A stretch of DNA of 64,000 nt, from contig JAQGDQ010000312.1 of assembly GCA_030141605.1 (NCBI GenBank), positions 83,445-147,444 of the forward strand, given 5' to 3'. The translations under genes were made by a program, and so were the position numbers. Below the pieces are notes generated by a model that was given only the letters and a program-made list of their open reading frames with translations, was not told the DNA's origin and did not search any database. Origin of the DNA: Tubiluchus corallicola (lineage: Eukaryota > Priapulida > Priapulimorpha > Priapulimorphida > Tubiluchidae). Positions 46,347 to 60,800 of this stretch are shown piece by piece; the stretch's first letter is position 1, and the number at the start of each line of letters is the position of its first letter.

Positions 46347-49300
46347 ATGTCAGGGCCACTTCCATCACCAATCAAAAATCCTGAAATCAAATACAAGCAG
46401 GTAAAACTTCGTTTCAGTGCGATTGCTTTCGTTTTATTAAAGTGTAGGCGTAGTTATTATAGAATGTAAATTGTACGTCACAGCATGATTATTGTTTTCT
46501 GCCTAGGCATGTAGCCGCAATATTAGTCGTTCTTTGCAAATTTTTCAAAAGGTAATCGTATATACCGAATGGCGTAAATCATGGAAAACTCAGATTTGAA
46601 GGCTAGGGTCTGAAGCTTCAGGACTCTTGTCCATGGACTCGATGACTAAGTTTTGAGCTTTAGGACCGTATCAACTTTTTAAGAACTTTGACTGTAATGC
46701 GTAGATCACATTCACTAAAACAAGAGTTGACTCTTTGACTCGAACACTAAGATTTCAGTCTTTAGAATAAGTCCACATTTTAAAAACTTGAACTCAAGTG
46801 CTAAAGTCTCTGGTTTTAAGATTAGTGTCGACAATTACTGTTCAAATGCAAAAACACAATTTCTAGGTGAGTCTGTTTGCTAGGAACTCGGATTCTAGTG
46901 GTAAGATCTGAAACATTGTTTTTATTTGCAGCTTTTTATTAACAATGAATGGAGAAATGCAAAAAGTGGCAAGACATTCAAGACTCTGAATCCGTGCACG
47001 GAAAAGCCGATTTGTGAAGTGCAGGAAGCCGGCAAGGAAGACGTAGATGACGCCGTAGCTGCCGCACGGGCCGCATTTGCCCTCGGATCGCCATGGAGAC
47101 GAATGGATGCTTCCGAAAGGGGGCGCCTGCTGGACAAGTTTGCGGATTTGATGGAACGGGATAGAGTTTTATTAGCTGTAAGTTGATCTTTTTGTTTTAG
47201 ATTTGCTCCTGTACGTTTGCATACTTTAAATTTCTACTAATGCCCTCCTTGAAAGTGGCAATAAATGCTTGCCCACTTAATGTAAAATCTGCAGTGACTC
47301 TAAAAACATTCAAAAACGAACTGAAAAATAGTAAAGTAACCTTCAAAAAATAACTAATATGAAAACATCGAACAACACATATTATGAACGTTCACCCGGT
47401 AGTTTCTAGTTAGTGGCAGGACCAAAATCTGTCGTGCATTAACATATCAACAAATTAAAACCTACCACGCACAAAACATCCATGAAGCACCTAATTTGAA
47501 TTTCAATTTGTAAATATTGTAAAGTTTTAAAATCTTTAAATGTATCTTTAAGTTTTTTATTGTAATTAATTATAATATCATCTGTGTTTTTAATTGTAAA
47601 TTCATTTTAACGCTATTGCTCACAGCAGTGGAAGCACTGATTGCACTATCAATTTTTGAAAGTAGTTTAGAATTTATCGATGTGTAATTTTAACAGCAAT
47701 AAAGAATTTTATTATTATATTATCGTAGAAGATATTTTAGATATCCCCGTGTTCCGATAGGTGCCTTTTATAAACCTTAACTATAAGTACTAAAGGCAGG
47801 AGCATTGCTAGGTTCTTAAGTTAGGGGGAACAAGTACATAAAAAAAAACACCTTGGCAACCTTGACACATAAAACAATTACATGTTTGTCTAAGTGACAG
47901 CTGACAGTATCAACGTGTGACAATAATATATTATAATAATTAGATTTGGGGCAATTTGATCCTTGGTTCAATCAGTCAACCTTGACAAATGAGTTGTGCA
48001 AATGCGCGCTTATTTAAAACTGAGATAGGCAGGTTTATTATATTAAGTAATGAGGCAGATTGTTGAAAAGGCACCAGTTCTACGAAATGTGATCCGGGGG
48101 TGCAAGAAGAGCAACCGCTCCCCCGGAACACCCAGCGGTCTCTCTGCTTGCTCCCTTATTAGCTATGCAGCTGGTCAAGGGTCAATATATAGGGGGTCAG
48201 TGACACAGTTTGACATTTAATTAGCAGGCTTTGTTTCTAGTTTTACTGAGGAACTGTAAACCTCTAACTTGTTATGAATTTAATTTGTTTCAAATTATTA
48301 TTATCATCGTCAGTTGTGGTTTGTACTCAAAGGATAATATGCAATGCAGTTTTTACAAAAGTGCAAACATACCTAGAGCAAACTGTTAACATGACAGTAA
48401 CGAAAATAATTACAAAATCAAAGTACATATTACTTTAAAGCACAAGAAAACCCTTCACTTAAATAACCCTAAAAATTGTCTTGAAATTTTGTATCACCTG
48501 CATTAATGCCTTATTGCGCATGTAATAGCAGTAACGTTGTATATAGCTTGTAAATTTCTACTTCTCATTTCTAAATGGATATTATTATTTCACCTTAACT
48601 TTACTAACGTTTGACTGTCATGTAACATTTGACTGTATATCAATGAGTATCAGTAATGTCTTTTTGAAAATGTATCATCTCATCATATGGATAATAAATT
48701 AAATTAAATTGATGAAATTTACTTGGAAAATTTATTAAAGTCTGTAGCCTATTTTTAAAAGGTATTGCTTTTTTGACTCATGTACAGTTAATACTGGCTT
48801 TTACTGGAACATCATTTACATGTGCTTGCATTACTATTGCATTGTAGAGTTTGGAAACATTGGACAATGGCAAACCGTTTGTGGCGTCTTACATGGTTGA
48901 TATGCCATTTGGCATGAAACATGTCCGCCATAACGCCGGCTGGGCAGATAAAATTTGTGGAAAGACGATACCTGTCGGTAAGGAGACGTCATGTATTTAT
49001 TTTGTATGTTTTTTTTGTATTAATATTCGTCTCTATTGTTCCTCAGTGCACAGGGCCTACATAAAAAGTCTGCGTATGTAGGGTCAAACGTCAGATTATG
49101 TAGGGGTCAAAAGTACAGTTTGACCTTTAATTAGCAGGTTTTATGTTTTCGTTAAAAAGTTCTATTGAGGAACATTACTTAGCATTGTCATCTACCTAAT
49201 AATCTTACATCCTGTGTAAAAATTTTCTCATTTTGCTCTGAATGCAAATTTGAAATTCCTATTTTTATTTTTTATGTTCCGTTCGAATAAACATCGAACA

Positions 49301-52300
49301 TAAACATCGAAAGCTCTGTCATAACTAGTCTTAGAGCTCTTTCAGACTAGGGAAATTTTTGCCCATTTAACACGCAAGTGTGTTCCATTATGGTCGGAGC
49401 CTATATTACCGACAGTAACGCATGTCTAAGAGAGAAAACTCGCGGCAGAAATCTAGCTAGTCTGAAGTCACCGTTAATGAGCAATTATTAGGTGATAGGG
49501 TGACATGACTGATTGCTCTAATGTAGAGTTGAGTAGCAACAAGCCTGCCAGCGATGTTACAGAAACTGAATTTACAATCCGAAACCGAAATATATCCAAT
49601 GTAGGAAACATTTTTTGAAAACCAATTATTGATAAAACTGTAAAGAAATTTTACTTGCTGTGATGCAAACTTACTGATGTGAAAAATCTAGCACAAAAGG
49701 ACAAGAAAGTTTTATAGTATAGAACTGCAAGTTTGATGGAGTGGATAGAGTGTTATGATGTTTTTGAATTTAAATATCTTTAACGATTAACGTTTAAAGA
49801 TCGTAATGCTTCATTAAAATAATGAAATTTTATTTTATAGATATTTTGTTATTTATATTCCATAAATTATAAAATTAAACTTGATTTTACTCAAATAAAT
49901 TCAAACGTGGTTTGCTATTTCGGTTGATTGGGCCTGGAGAGCCAAAAACTTCACAGTCGTCATCACTGGTGATACACCTCATTGGCGTGAAAAGCACATC
50001 ACCAACTGTTAAGCAAGCAATATTTTCTCTTTATTTGAACGAATTTAGCCAAGATTTTTCGGCTGTTTTTGACATCTAGGAGAAAAGAAAAGGTATATTG
50101 GATAAACATTAGTAAAACTTCGGAAAAATGCTATCGAAAATCAAACCGAAAGTGCAATTATGGACAAACCAAAACAAATAATTTCGTTTCGTTGAAATTC
50201 GCTGATATAAATGAGTGTGCTCTTTGTTTGTCTGATGTTGTTACAAGCCTGAGCACATGTTGTTACAGAGAGATTTTGCATCTTGTATAAGCCTCACTAA
50301 CGCATCAGCACATGTCTATCTCTTCTTGTTTGTAACCTTGAAATGTCACTTGTTGATCAGTGGTATTACTGAACTACATGCACCTGTTTCTCCCCACTCC
50401 TGTGGTTCGTACATGTATTAATATACTTTGTATTGCATACCTAATTGATGTGAGAGTGTTGCACGTGTTTGCGAAAATTGAAGTACAGTGTTATTGTAAG
50501 AGATTCAGTGTGTTGTGCTAAAATTAAGACAAGTTTTAAGATAAAAATTCAAATTTCTATCCAAACAAGAAGTTTACCGCTTGTGCTGTCGAACGTGCGC
50601 AGTACGTCACAAACTAACACCTCTGAACTGAGATGTACAGCACCTGTTTTTTGTGCAATGCCTTTTCTGAAATTCAGGCAGACGCTAGTGTCCGTCTAAC
50701 TAGCGAATGGTGAAATGTATGGAACAGCGCAGAACTAGTGACGCGAACATGAAATTGTGTTTGTGTGGTAATAATTCTTTCACGTAAGTCATTTTTGAAA
50801 AAATGGTTTATTTTCTTTCAATGTTTTAAGGAGTAGATCATTTTGACCTACAGTTTAACATGGGTCCGGCTTTGATAAGCTGTAGATTAAGATAGAATCC
50901 TTTAATCTGTTCACTAACGCTGACTTAATATGGTGTCAATGTTTACAAGTTGAGAATGGCATGTTACACACACTGTAATTTGATTAAGGACACTGCTGTC
51001 CCTGTCGGAATCCATTTTGTTGCTGGCTATGTCGATTTCTACATTTCTATAGTTCACGTTACATCATACAGATACCATCACATCTTTCTCCTCTTTCTAT
51101 TCTCTATCAATCTTTTTTTCTACTCCTTTACTGCTCTTTTCTATTACACTCACTCCACATTCATTTGGGGTGCTCTAAACGAGTAATTACTTCTTGAGTA
51201 CCCCACGGTTCTTTTGCGGTTTGGCATCTTGTGTACATAATAATAAATATGTTATTAAATACTTTTATGTGCAATGCTGTAATGACTGTAATAATAATAA
51301 ATAAATAATTAAATAACCCATTCCTGCCTCACGCAACAAATCTTTCTCTTTCAGATGGAGATTATTTCACATACACGCGCATTGAACCGGTCGGTGTGGT
51401 CGGACTTATTCTGCCTGTAAGTCAGTTGCAGCCTTCTCATGCATTTTGCAATTATAGCTCAGTTTCACTTGAAAATAACTAGAGGCATATTCAGCAAGGG
51501 GAATAGTTGAGTGGTATATAGAAAGTTAAGCAGTGCTATGCCTTTTCAGCAAATGGAGGGTGGAATATCTGTTTATTGTTTAAAATTTCTACATGTTAAA
51601 GTATTATTATTCATTGTTCACTGGATCTGTATGTCATTTTTTTTAAACTGTCGTATTAATGATGCTCTGGTAATGGGGGAATACGCCTTTTCACAGTTAC
51701 AGCGATTGATGATGATCATGAAAAGGTCAAAGGTTAAGTGTACCAGACCATGCATTTGTGTACAGTTGACAATGCCTCGCAGCCCAAGCTATTGTAACAG
51801 TAACAGTTTTAACAGCTAGCTAGAACCTAACCTAGTTCATTTTTTCTTGTTCCCAAGCAAGATCCTGCTAGTAAATCATTCTTTGCCCAGTCCAATATGA
51901 CCAGTCAGGCCGATCCACCAGCTCGATAATGGAAGCCTAGAGATTGGCTGGTTGGCCTTCCTACGAGCCAATCAGATTGCTTCTCGCATTCTTTGCACAT
52001 TTAGGCATTTGAGTAGCATTTGAATACATGTATAACTACTTAATATGATCAAGATGATGATTGGGTCGATTAATTTATGAGTAGCTTGCAAGCTGAAAAG
52101 GTGTGAACACCCCTGATACAAGACCACTATGTGACATGGAAGTTGAAATCTACGGTTTTTAATACTCAGTTTTCCTCAGTATTGTAGTAATCATGCGCCA
52201 GATCGGATGAAAAAAAAGAATCGTTATTAGGCCCTCCTGTTTTTGGCCCCTTGACTGAGCTGTATGCAGCCTACGGGAATTGCAGGAAAGTTTATTGCTG

Positions 52301-55300
52301 CCCGGTTAGTCAGATAATTTGCACACCCCTGCAATAAATCAGTAACCTTTAGAGTTTGGCATACTATAAGGTAGAATGCAGCATTTGATGGCGGGTCTAA
52401 CTCGATGTGGGATGATTGAGGCAGTACCAGTACCTAAGCTCAATATCCAAGATAAGATGAATCAGCAGTGGTATTTTAGATACCTCTGGACGTATGTGAA
52501 CAAGGCAGTTATGGCAAATGAAGCATTTCAAAATGAGTTTTCAGTCACCCATCACTTATTCAGTTTCTGAACAGGTTTAGTGCTGTCTAACTTTGATCAC
52601 CAAGCACGCACTATGGCCACTTGACTATTTCTCGCTAAATTTACTGATGATCTCTGTAATCTAAAGACTTCAAATAATACAACATTAATGTAACTCCGAA
52701 TAAATTCATCTGTGAACTAAAATTCAGTGTTTGTTACTGAAAAATAAATTGTGGGATTTTGTCAGAAATAATGTTTCACTTTCGATCCTTGTGGGTCACT
52801 GCTGTAGCTGATGCCTCTTTTACTATTTTTAACACCCTCAACCATAAAATAGCTGACAGATGTTCAAAAGTAGCTTATTCTACTTTTTAACAATCTTTAG
52901 ACTTAATTTGCTTTACATTTACCCATTAAGGTAATATATCAGATGTTAATTAAACTGTTGGTGGTTTGTTAGCAATAACATTAAAAGTTGCCTATAACTG
53001 TTTGTATTGTGTCAGACACCATCGGATACATAAACACGCGGTTTCTTGTGTTTTAGTGCAAGCCATGTCTCCTTTCATAATTCGTTAATTAACATTAATT
53101 TCTGTTTTTAATGAGTTACATTTGGAGTTACTTTTACGTCAACTGAATTTCCCGATGATTACATTTCTTTTGTTTAATCGCATTAATTTTTTCTAGTGGA
53201 ACTTTCCAGCTATGATCACAGTGGCAAAGATTTCGCCCGCTCTCGCTGCCGGCTGTACAGTTGTCGTAAAACCGGCCGAACAGACGCCGTTGACAGCACT
53301 CCATTTGGCTTCCCTATTTAAAGAGGTAACTCGTTTTGGAGAAATTATTTTCACAATATGCGTTTTAATTTTGTGTTTTTTAGACTAAAGGCTTTTTTTA
53401 AACTTCTTCGTTTGTTAGCTTCTGTGGCTGGAATTTTTTTATAGTCATATATTAATTGTATCTTTTCTGCTGTTAAATTACTTGACACTTTATAGGGGCG
53501 CCTTGGCTACTATGTCATGCTAATTTGTTAAAGCAAAACCGGAGCCCATCTTAAGCTGCAGGTCAAAACAATCTATTCTTTAAAATATTTAAAGGAAACA
53601 TACTATTTTTTTCAAAAAATGACTTACATGAGAGAATTATCACCAAGCAAAAGCAATTTCACGTTCACGCCGTAATTTATTTGCTGTTACATGCATTTTA
53701 CCATTCGCTACTTAGTTGGACCTGCATTACGGAAATGAGTTCACAAAAACAGGTGCTGTACGTCGCAGTTCAGATGTGTTAGGTTGTGACGAACTGCACA
53801 CGTTCGACAACCTCATGCTTGAGCACAACAGTAAATTTAAAAGTTGAATTTTTATCTAAAATTTTCCTAGTTTTAGTTCAACACCCTGAATCTCTTACGT
53901 GTAGCACTGTACTTGAATTTTCTCTTTCGCAAACACATGCAACACACTCGTGGAATGTTTTTTACTGTTGAAAATTATGTTGGTTTGTGATGTCATCAGT
54001 ACTTGGGCTCGCCCGTCATTAATTAGGTTTTTAATCAATTATTTTATTATCAGAAACACTTTTGCAGTATTACTGGTGGTAAAATGTATACTTTTTACTG
54101 GACTTGAAAATGTGGCATTATTTTGAAACTCACCCTATCTTCCTTTAAAGTTTAGAATTTATCACTATGTAGTCCTTACATTCGCTTTCTTATGTCACTT
54201 CATACGGTCCTTTTACAGCCATGTCATGCTGGTGTGATGAAGCATGGAAGTTGTCCTGTAGTAGTTTTTGCTGATTTGATAAAACTTGTTTTACACTTTT
54301 ACTGTGAAGCTGGTAGTTGCTTACTCGTGTTACTCTTTAGACACTTTTACAGCTATGCCATGCTGATTCTGCGAAGCTGGTAGTTGCTTACTCATGTTAC
54401 TCTTTAGACACTTTTACAGCTATGCCATGCCGATTCTGTAAAGCTGGAATTTGCTTACTCATCTTATTCTTTGGACACTTTTACAACTATGTCATGCTGA
54501 TTCTGTAAAGCTGGAACTTGCTTACTCATCTTATTCTTTTAACACTTTTACAGCTATGTCATGCCGATTCTGTGAAGCTGGAACTTGCTTACTCACGTTA
54601 CTCTTTAGACACTTTTACAGCTATGCCAATTTGATAATATACCAATACGTATTTCATGCATTTACTTTCTTACACCTTTGTAAGGCACCTTTATAGCTAG
54701 ATACCAATCTGATAAGAGTAGAATTTACTATTACACACACACGGCAAATTGTTGAGTTTGCACTTGCACTTTCAACAGCTCCAGCGTCTTATTTACATTA
54801 ACTGATAATTGTTGCTTGCCTAGTCATTTAATAGCGTTCCATTCTAGAACACGGCTGAACCTGCAGTTGAGGCCTGATTCGGTTTACTTTCCAGCTATGT
54901 GGCATGGCTGATTGCTTCGTCATGTCTGTCCTCTTATTAATCGGTGTCCGCAATAATTTGCTCAGTTATTAATGCAAAGCTGTGTAACCTGACTGCGGGT
55001 TGGTCAGTTAGCCATACAGTTGGTGCTTGTAAGAAGTTCTCTTTTTATGCCTTAATGCGATGAAATATCCCTATTTCACATAAGCCGTGTAGTTTTAGTA
55101 CCAAAGTGAACTAAACAGACTAAAATATTTTACACATTTGGTTTTGAAAAAGCAGGTGAATCAACAGTAGCTTCTAAACGTGAAATCTAAATCTCTGGAC
55201 ATGTGTTCATATATTCAATTTTTTATCGTGTCCTCTTACCTTGAGTGATCATTGGCCTCGTTTAGTACATTTAGACATAAAAATACATAATTGTATATAA

Positions 55301-57774
55301 TCCTACATGTTAAAGGATAATGTCACTTATAAGCTGACCCACATGTTCAGGTGTTAGACCTTATGTGTGTCTCATGTTCGCCCTCAGGTACATGAACCGC
55401 AAACGCAATTTAAAACCTGTATAGCTGTGATGACACAGCCTACGAGATTAACAATTGAACAGTGTGTTGAAAATACGAAACGCATGAAACTTTACAAAGT
55501 TTTATTATGGTGTGCGTATAGTAGACTGAGTAGACAAGGACTGTACCCAAATATTTTGACCAATGGCATGCCTGAGTCACTGTCATACTGCTTTAGGCAC
55601 ACTGAGCCAGTAGAACAGAACTTAACTACAGGTATGATGGTTCAATTAACTAAGTAAATATCAGGTGGAATTCAAATCCCCCCGCCCCAGAATTCAAATG
55701 CTGCGACCATCTGTCTTGACCAAGTTGATACAGATGGTCGCAGGATTTTAATTCTGGGGTGGGTGGTTACTTCTTACACATTTTAACAATTCAGTCATCT
55801 GCAACCCCGCTCAGCAGGAGTAACGTTTGACTTGTTAAAGTCCATTAATTTGCATAGTGCTTATCGATTTCGTATTTCAAGTAAGTGATGAGATACATTC
55901 TTATTTTCCAGGCTGGTTTTCCTCCCGGCGTCGTCAACATCGTGACGGGATACGGAGCTACGGGCGCCTTCATCACCAACCACATGGATGTGGATAAAAT
56001 TGGATTTACCGGATCGACAGAGGTATGGAGCTGCATCCGTAATATGTGTGCAAAGTAAAAGCGAAGAGGACCGTTCGTCTGTTTGTGTGTCTGTTCCCTC
56101 TTTCTAATTGTATCTCTGAGTATCTTGAACCCTTACCAACCAAACTTGGTACATATATACACTAGGGTTTTTAGAATGATGGTCATCACACATCACATGT
56201 TATTTGACCTTTGACCTATAATGTTTGACCTTTAACTTGTAATGTTTGACCTTCCTCTTGCTTATTTTACACGTAGTGATGTATCGCTTGAATGAATATT
56301 GAATGTATGGGTTCATCTTGTGTCTAATTCGTCTTACGACTCGGTCCACTCTACAATGCCTACTATGTTTTAATAGATCAGTAAACGATAATGATTGTAT
56401 GACTAGAGAAAGAAAGATAAGGTTTTATAACACTTTACGTCAGGGGTGTGCAAATTGGGGCCCACTTGCGGCCCGCCGAGAGAATTTGTGCAGCCCGCGA
56501 AGAGATTTGTCAACCTAATTAAAGTGCAGCCCTGGTGATTAATTGAGTGTATCCAGCTGAAGTCCCTGCCACGATCCCAAAGATGGTGCGGGTAGTTTTT
56601 TCTCCTAGATCGGTTAATCCTTAATAGACATATGCTATTAAGCCTTACAAGACGGTTATAGCTTAATGTCACTGTACTACTCAGACTATGTGATACACAT
56701 TACTAATATGCATTGTAATGAAATTACCACTATCTGTCCTGAAAGTAGAAATATATGGTTTGTAATATAAGTTTTAATAACTTCTAAAATAGTTTCTTGA
56801 GTGTAGTAGTGTAGTAGTAATGATGTGCGCAGATCGGATGCAAAAAATCGTTATTAGGCCTTTCTGTACTTGGCTCCTTGATCAAACTGTCTGTGGCCCG
56901 CAGGAATTGCGGGAAATTTTAATGTGGTCCGTCTAGTTAGATAATTTGCACACCCCTGTTTTACGTGTTATGAAAGTAATGACACGTTCATATCGCTATA
57001 TATGGATTATCCTAGACAAGGAGCATCCCGGAGATAACGGTGCGAGATACGGGCTAACAACACTTTACCAACTCAAACATTGGCCCTCACGTTATATAGC
57101 TAGACAAGGGTCTTTTGAATAGGTCTCTTAAGAGCCTATTCATTCATTGCTAAATATGTGGAACAACTAATCACGTAGGCCTAAAGATACTCTATTCATG
57201 AAGCATCTAGGTATGTGTATAGACCCTTTTGCATGGGTGGATTCAGGCAACAGGGTTACTAAGGTAAAAAACACCAAAGCGATTCCATACGTATGACTAA
57301 GATTGCCTATTTGTGTATTTAATTTTTGAATTAACCACCTTTCTCTTTCAAAAAATTCTAAAGTATCTCTGCCAGCACACGCACAATCTGAACACAAATT
57401 TGCAATGCGTTCGCCATATTTCAGCCAGTTAATTGCCGAGTCACGTGATTATCGCAAGAGCGAAAATCTTCGTAGTCAGCAAAAATGTCGGCTAACTCCA
57501 CTCTCCCATCCCTGAGCAGCTGGCGCGACTAAAGCTGGGTTTCTTATCGGCTGTAGAAATAAACCTATTTATTTATGTTGTTTATTTTGTTTACAGGTTG
57601 GTCATCTGATACAGAAAGCTTCAGCCGACACGAACCTCAAACGTGTCAGTCTTGAACTTGGCGGAAAGAGTCCAAACATCATCTTGGCTGATGCTGATAG
57701 TAAGTCTAAACAAAAATAAGTTGTTTTTTAGATACTTAACTATCTTTAGGGGAGAGAGAAATTAGATTAGGTAC

Positions 57775-57810
<36 letters not shown>

Positions 57811-60800
57811 CTATATGATAGTCATGAGTCAAAAACCTAATTGCTTTTTAACTGGGTCACATTGACTGTTGCACGTTTGACAATAATTTCTTGTGGTGTG
57901 TTACGAAAACAAAATCTTGTAAGTAGCAAGCAGTCGTTCATTATTAAATGTTAATATTGAATATTAGTTTTATTTTTATACAAGCGTACGCATACATATA
58001 CACTCACGCACGCACATACTTGTGGAATGCACCTGGCTTCAGACGCTGATTGGCTGTTTACCGTTACTTGTTGCTAAGCAACTACAATCTCACAGCTGTT
58101 AAACTTCTACAATGTTGTTGTATGGGCGTTGCAGTGAAATAAACAGACCCGGGTGACTGCGCTTAGTGCTGAGCTTAGGCGGTAGTCTACCGCCTTCCGT
58201 CGGTTTACGTAGACGTAAAATGTAGGCGGCAGTGTGCCACCTTCTGTAGTGAAAGGGTTAATTATCGAAGTATTTTTCCGTCGCTTTTAACAAATTTGCG
58301 TCTGAGTTCTGTTCAGCTTTACTATTCTAGAACCACAGGGCAAAATCCGTGATGAATTTATGCCAACGACTTTAAGTTTACTGAAAATTTAAGCCGACCA
58401 TATGGTCATAATACATGACGGTATATTAAGCTGATCTAGATATAACACGTGGCTAAAGTTTGCAATTCCCTGCACACAAGAAATTAGTTCATAAAGCGGA
58501 TTAGGGTTTGGGTTTTGGTTAGGGTATTTAGATTGTGTTAGGAATTGTAAACTACTTCCTAATATGCTTTAAAAGACAAGTGGATTGCTTGTGCTATTTC
58601 TAGGACATGAATGTATGTTTTGATATATGCGCCCTCTTTTACGCTTTCTATAAGAGTGTTTATGGAGTCCATTGTAACTAAAGTACAGTTGCTAAGGTAA
58701 CCGAAGTTAAACTGAAAACTTTGTTTGTGTATTTAGTATTTTTGTCTGCTAACAAGGTGTCTACTGTTCTAGTGGACTATGCATTGCAACAAGCACATTT
58801 TGCATTGTTCTTCAACATGGGGCAGTGCTGCACTGCTGGGTCGCGTTGCTTCGTCCAAGACGAAATCTACGACAAGTTCGTTGAGAAGAGCGTGGAGCTT
58901 GCCAAGAAACGTTCGATTGGCGACCCGTTTGAACTTGGCGTCGAGAACGGACCGCAGGTTTGTGCACGGATTTTCTCTTAGAGTTTTCTTTGCATGGCTT
59001 ATGTGTTTAGGAAGACATGGCCGCTTAGTGGTATGTTGCTCGGCTATCGATGCAGAAGTTGTGAGTTCAAAACCCACTCGTGACGGTGTCTTTCGAGCCA
59101 TGTTTCACTTGATCAAGACACCCTGACTGCCTTCCTAGATCTGCACAGTCTAAAGCTAAGGTGGCGTTTTCGTGGCATCCGGAATGCGTATGCATTATGG
59201 GGGTGCTAAACGGATAAAGTTTGTTTATATTGTTGCCAATGCGCCCTTTTATCAGACCGGAGTTATGCATTATGTTTTTCTGCGGCTGTTCCGCAGGTGG
59301 AAAACGCATAACACTAGGTAAATTCCACTTTCAATGAGTACTTGGTCTTGTACAGGGGATGAAAGAGGAGTGACTGCCTCTCCTTGTGTGCCGAGCCTCG
59401 AAAAATCGATGCTGTAGCCATCTACCCTAATCCCACACCCATCTGACATGGGCCCCTTTCTTTTTGTGTGTGTGTAAATATGATTGATGTAAATTTCTTT
59501 AACAATAAGTGATGTACAGAATAAACTGATGTACTTGTGTACTGATTTCATGCAGCTGATTGAGTTTATGTGATGAAAACTGCATAATTTCTTACTGCTG
59601 TCTCTGTCCTCGTTTGTGGCAAGGTAAGCGACCAAATGGTTAGTGGTTTCCCGTGTTTGCTGACCAAAACTGAGCCGATGTTGAGCTTGGTCGCAAACGT
59701 GTAGCTGACCGCCAGGTTCGCTACTCGTTCCTCTTGTCCGTTTACCTCGTTGACCAAGAGGGGTTGTACTATACATGCATGTTTGGCCTGTGCAGTGGCT
59801 CACCTTGTCCTCAATGGAGTAAATTCTACTATTGAGCACAGGATTCCAGTTCGAGTGATGATTTGTAGGAATAAAATCATCGTTATCTTCTATATGCCAA
59901 ATGTATCACATTATTACTTAATTAGTCATGTTCTTCATTTATTTATTTACTTTCTTGTTTATTTGTTTATTTATTTATTTATCTATTTTTGCAGATTGAT
60001 CAAGATCAGTTTGACAAGATTATGGAGTTGATCGAGAGCGGCAAAAAACAGGGCGCAAAGCTTCACTGCGGCGGCGGTCGTCACGGCAACAAGGGATACT
60101 ACATTGAGAACACCGTATTCTCCGAAGTGACCGACGAGATGAGGATCGCTAAGGAGGAGGTGAGTGACCGATGTTGTTTTAAATTTGTTAAAAGGGAAGA
60201 AGTGTGAATTCTAAAGTTTGTCCCAAAAAGCTTTCCACACAAACTGTTCGTCTCGCAAACACTAGAAAATTATTTAGAACATTATAACTAGTATTTATTA
60301 GTGATAATGCTGATTTATTAATAAAGTGCATAATTCGATAATTATAGACCTCAGATCTACAATAATAATGACTGCAATAAAATTCAAACTCGCACTAATT
60401 AAAAATTACAGTAAAAAGATTTCAAGTTCTGGTTTTAAGACTCATTTTAAAATGGTTAAAAACAGAAATTGAACTCAAGCTGAACAGAAGTTTATTCCGT
60501 TCACGTGGAGCTGCACTGGCAAAAGTACGTTCACCATACGGAACACTGATTCTTCAATGATAGGTAATGTAAAATTGCGAGACCTCAAACAACGTCTAGT
60601 TCTGAAACTCCTAAAAATTGACTAGATCGGTGAGATAAGATAAACTCGGCCCATTCAACGATTTTAAAGAAATCAGCAATAGTTTAAAAATAACACATTG
60701 TTTGATAAGGAGCCAGTTTAACTCCATTACAACCTGAGTAATATGATCTCAATTACTAATCGCAAAAATGATAAAAATTGTGTTTTTCTCTACCTGTATT

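Noticed and set aside
58735-58772. Upstream acceptor tgtgtatttag for the ALDH catalytic exon
   Set aside because: The preceding exon ends in phase 1 and only the acceptor at 58772 restores the conserved DAD-MDYA junction.
58769-59126. Frames across the tRNA-like SINE after the ALDH exon
   Set aside because: They mix exon, donor and SINE sequence in wrong frames. The tRNA-like head lacks a convincing cloverleaf for a functional tRNA gene.
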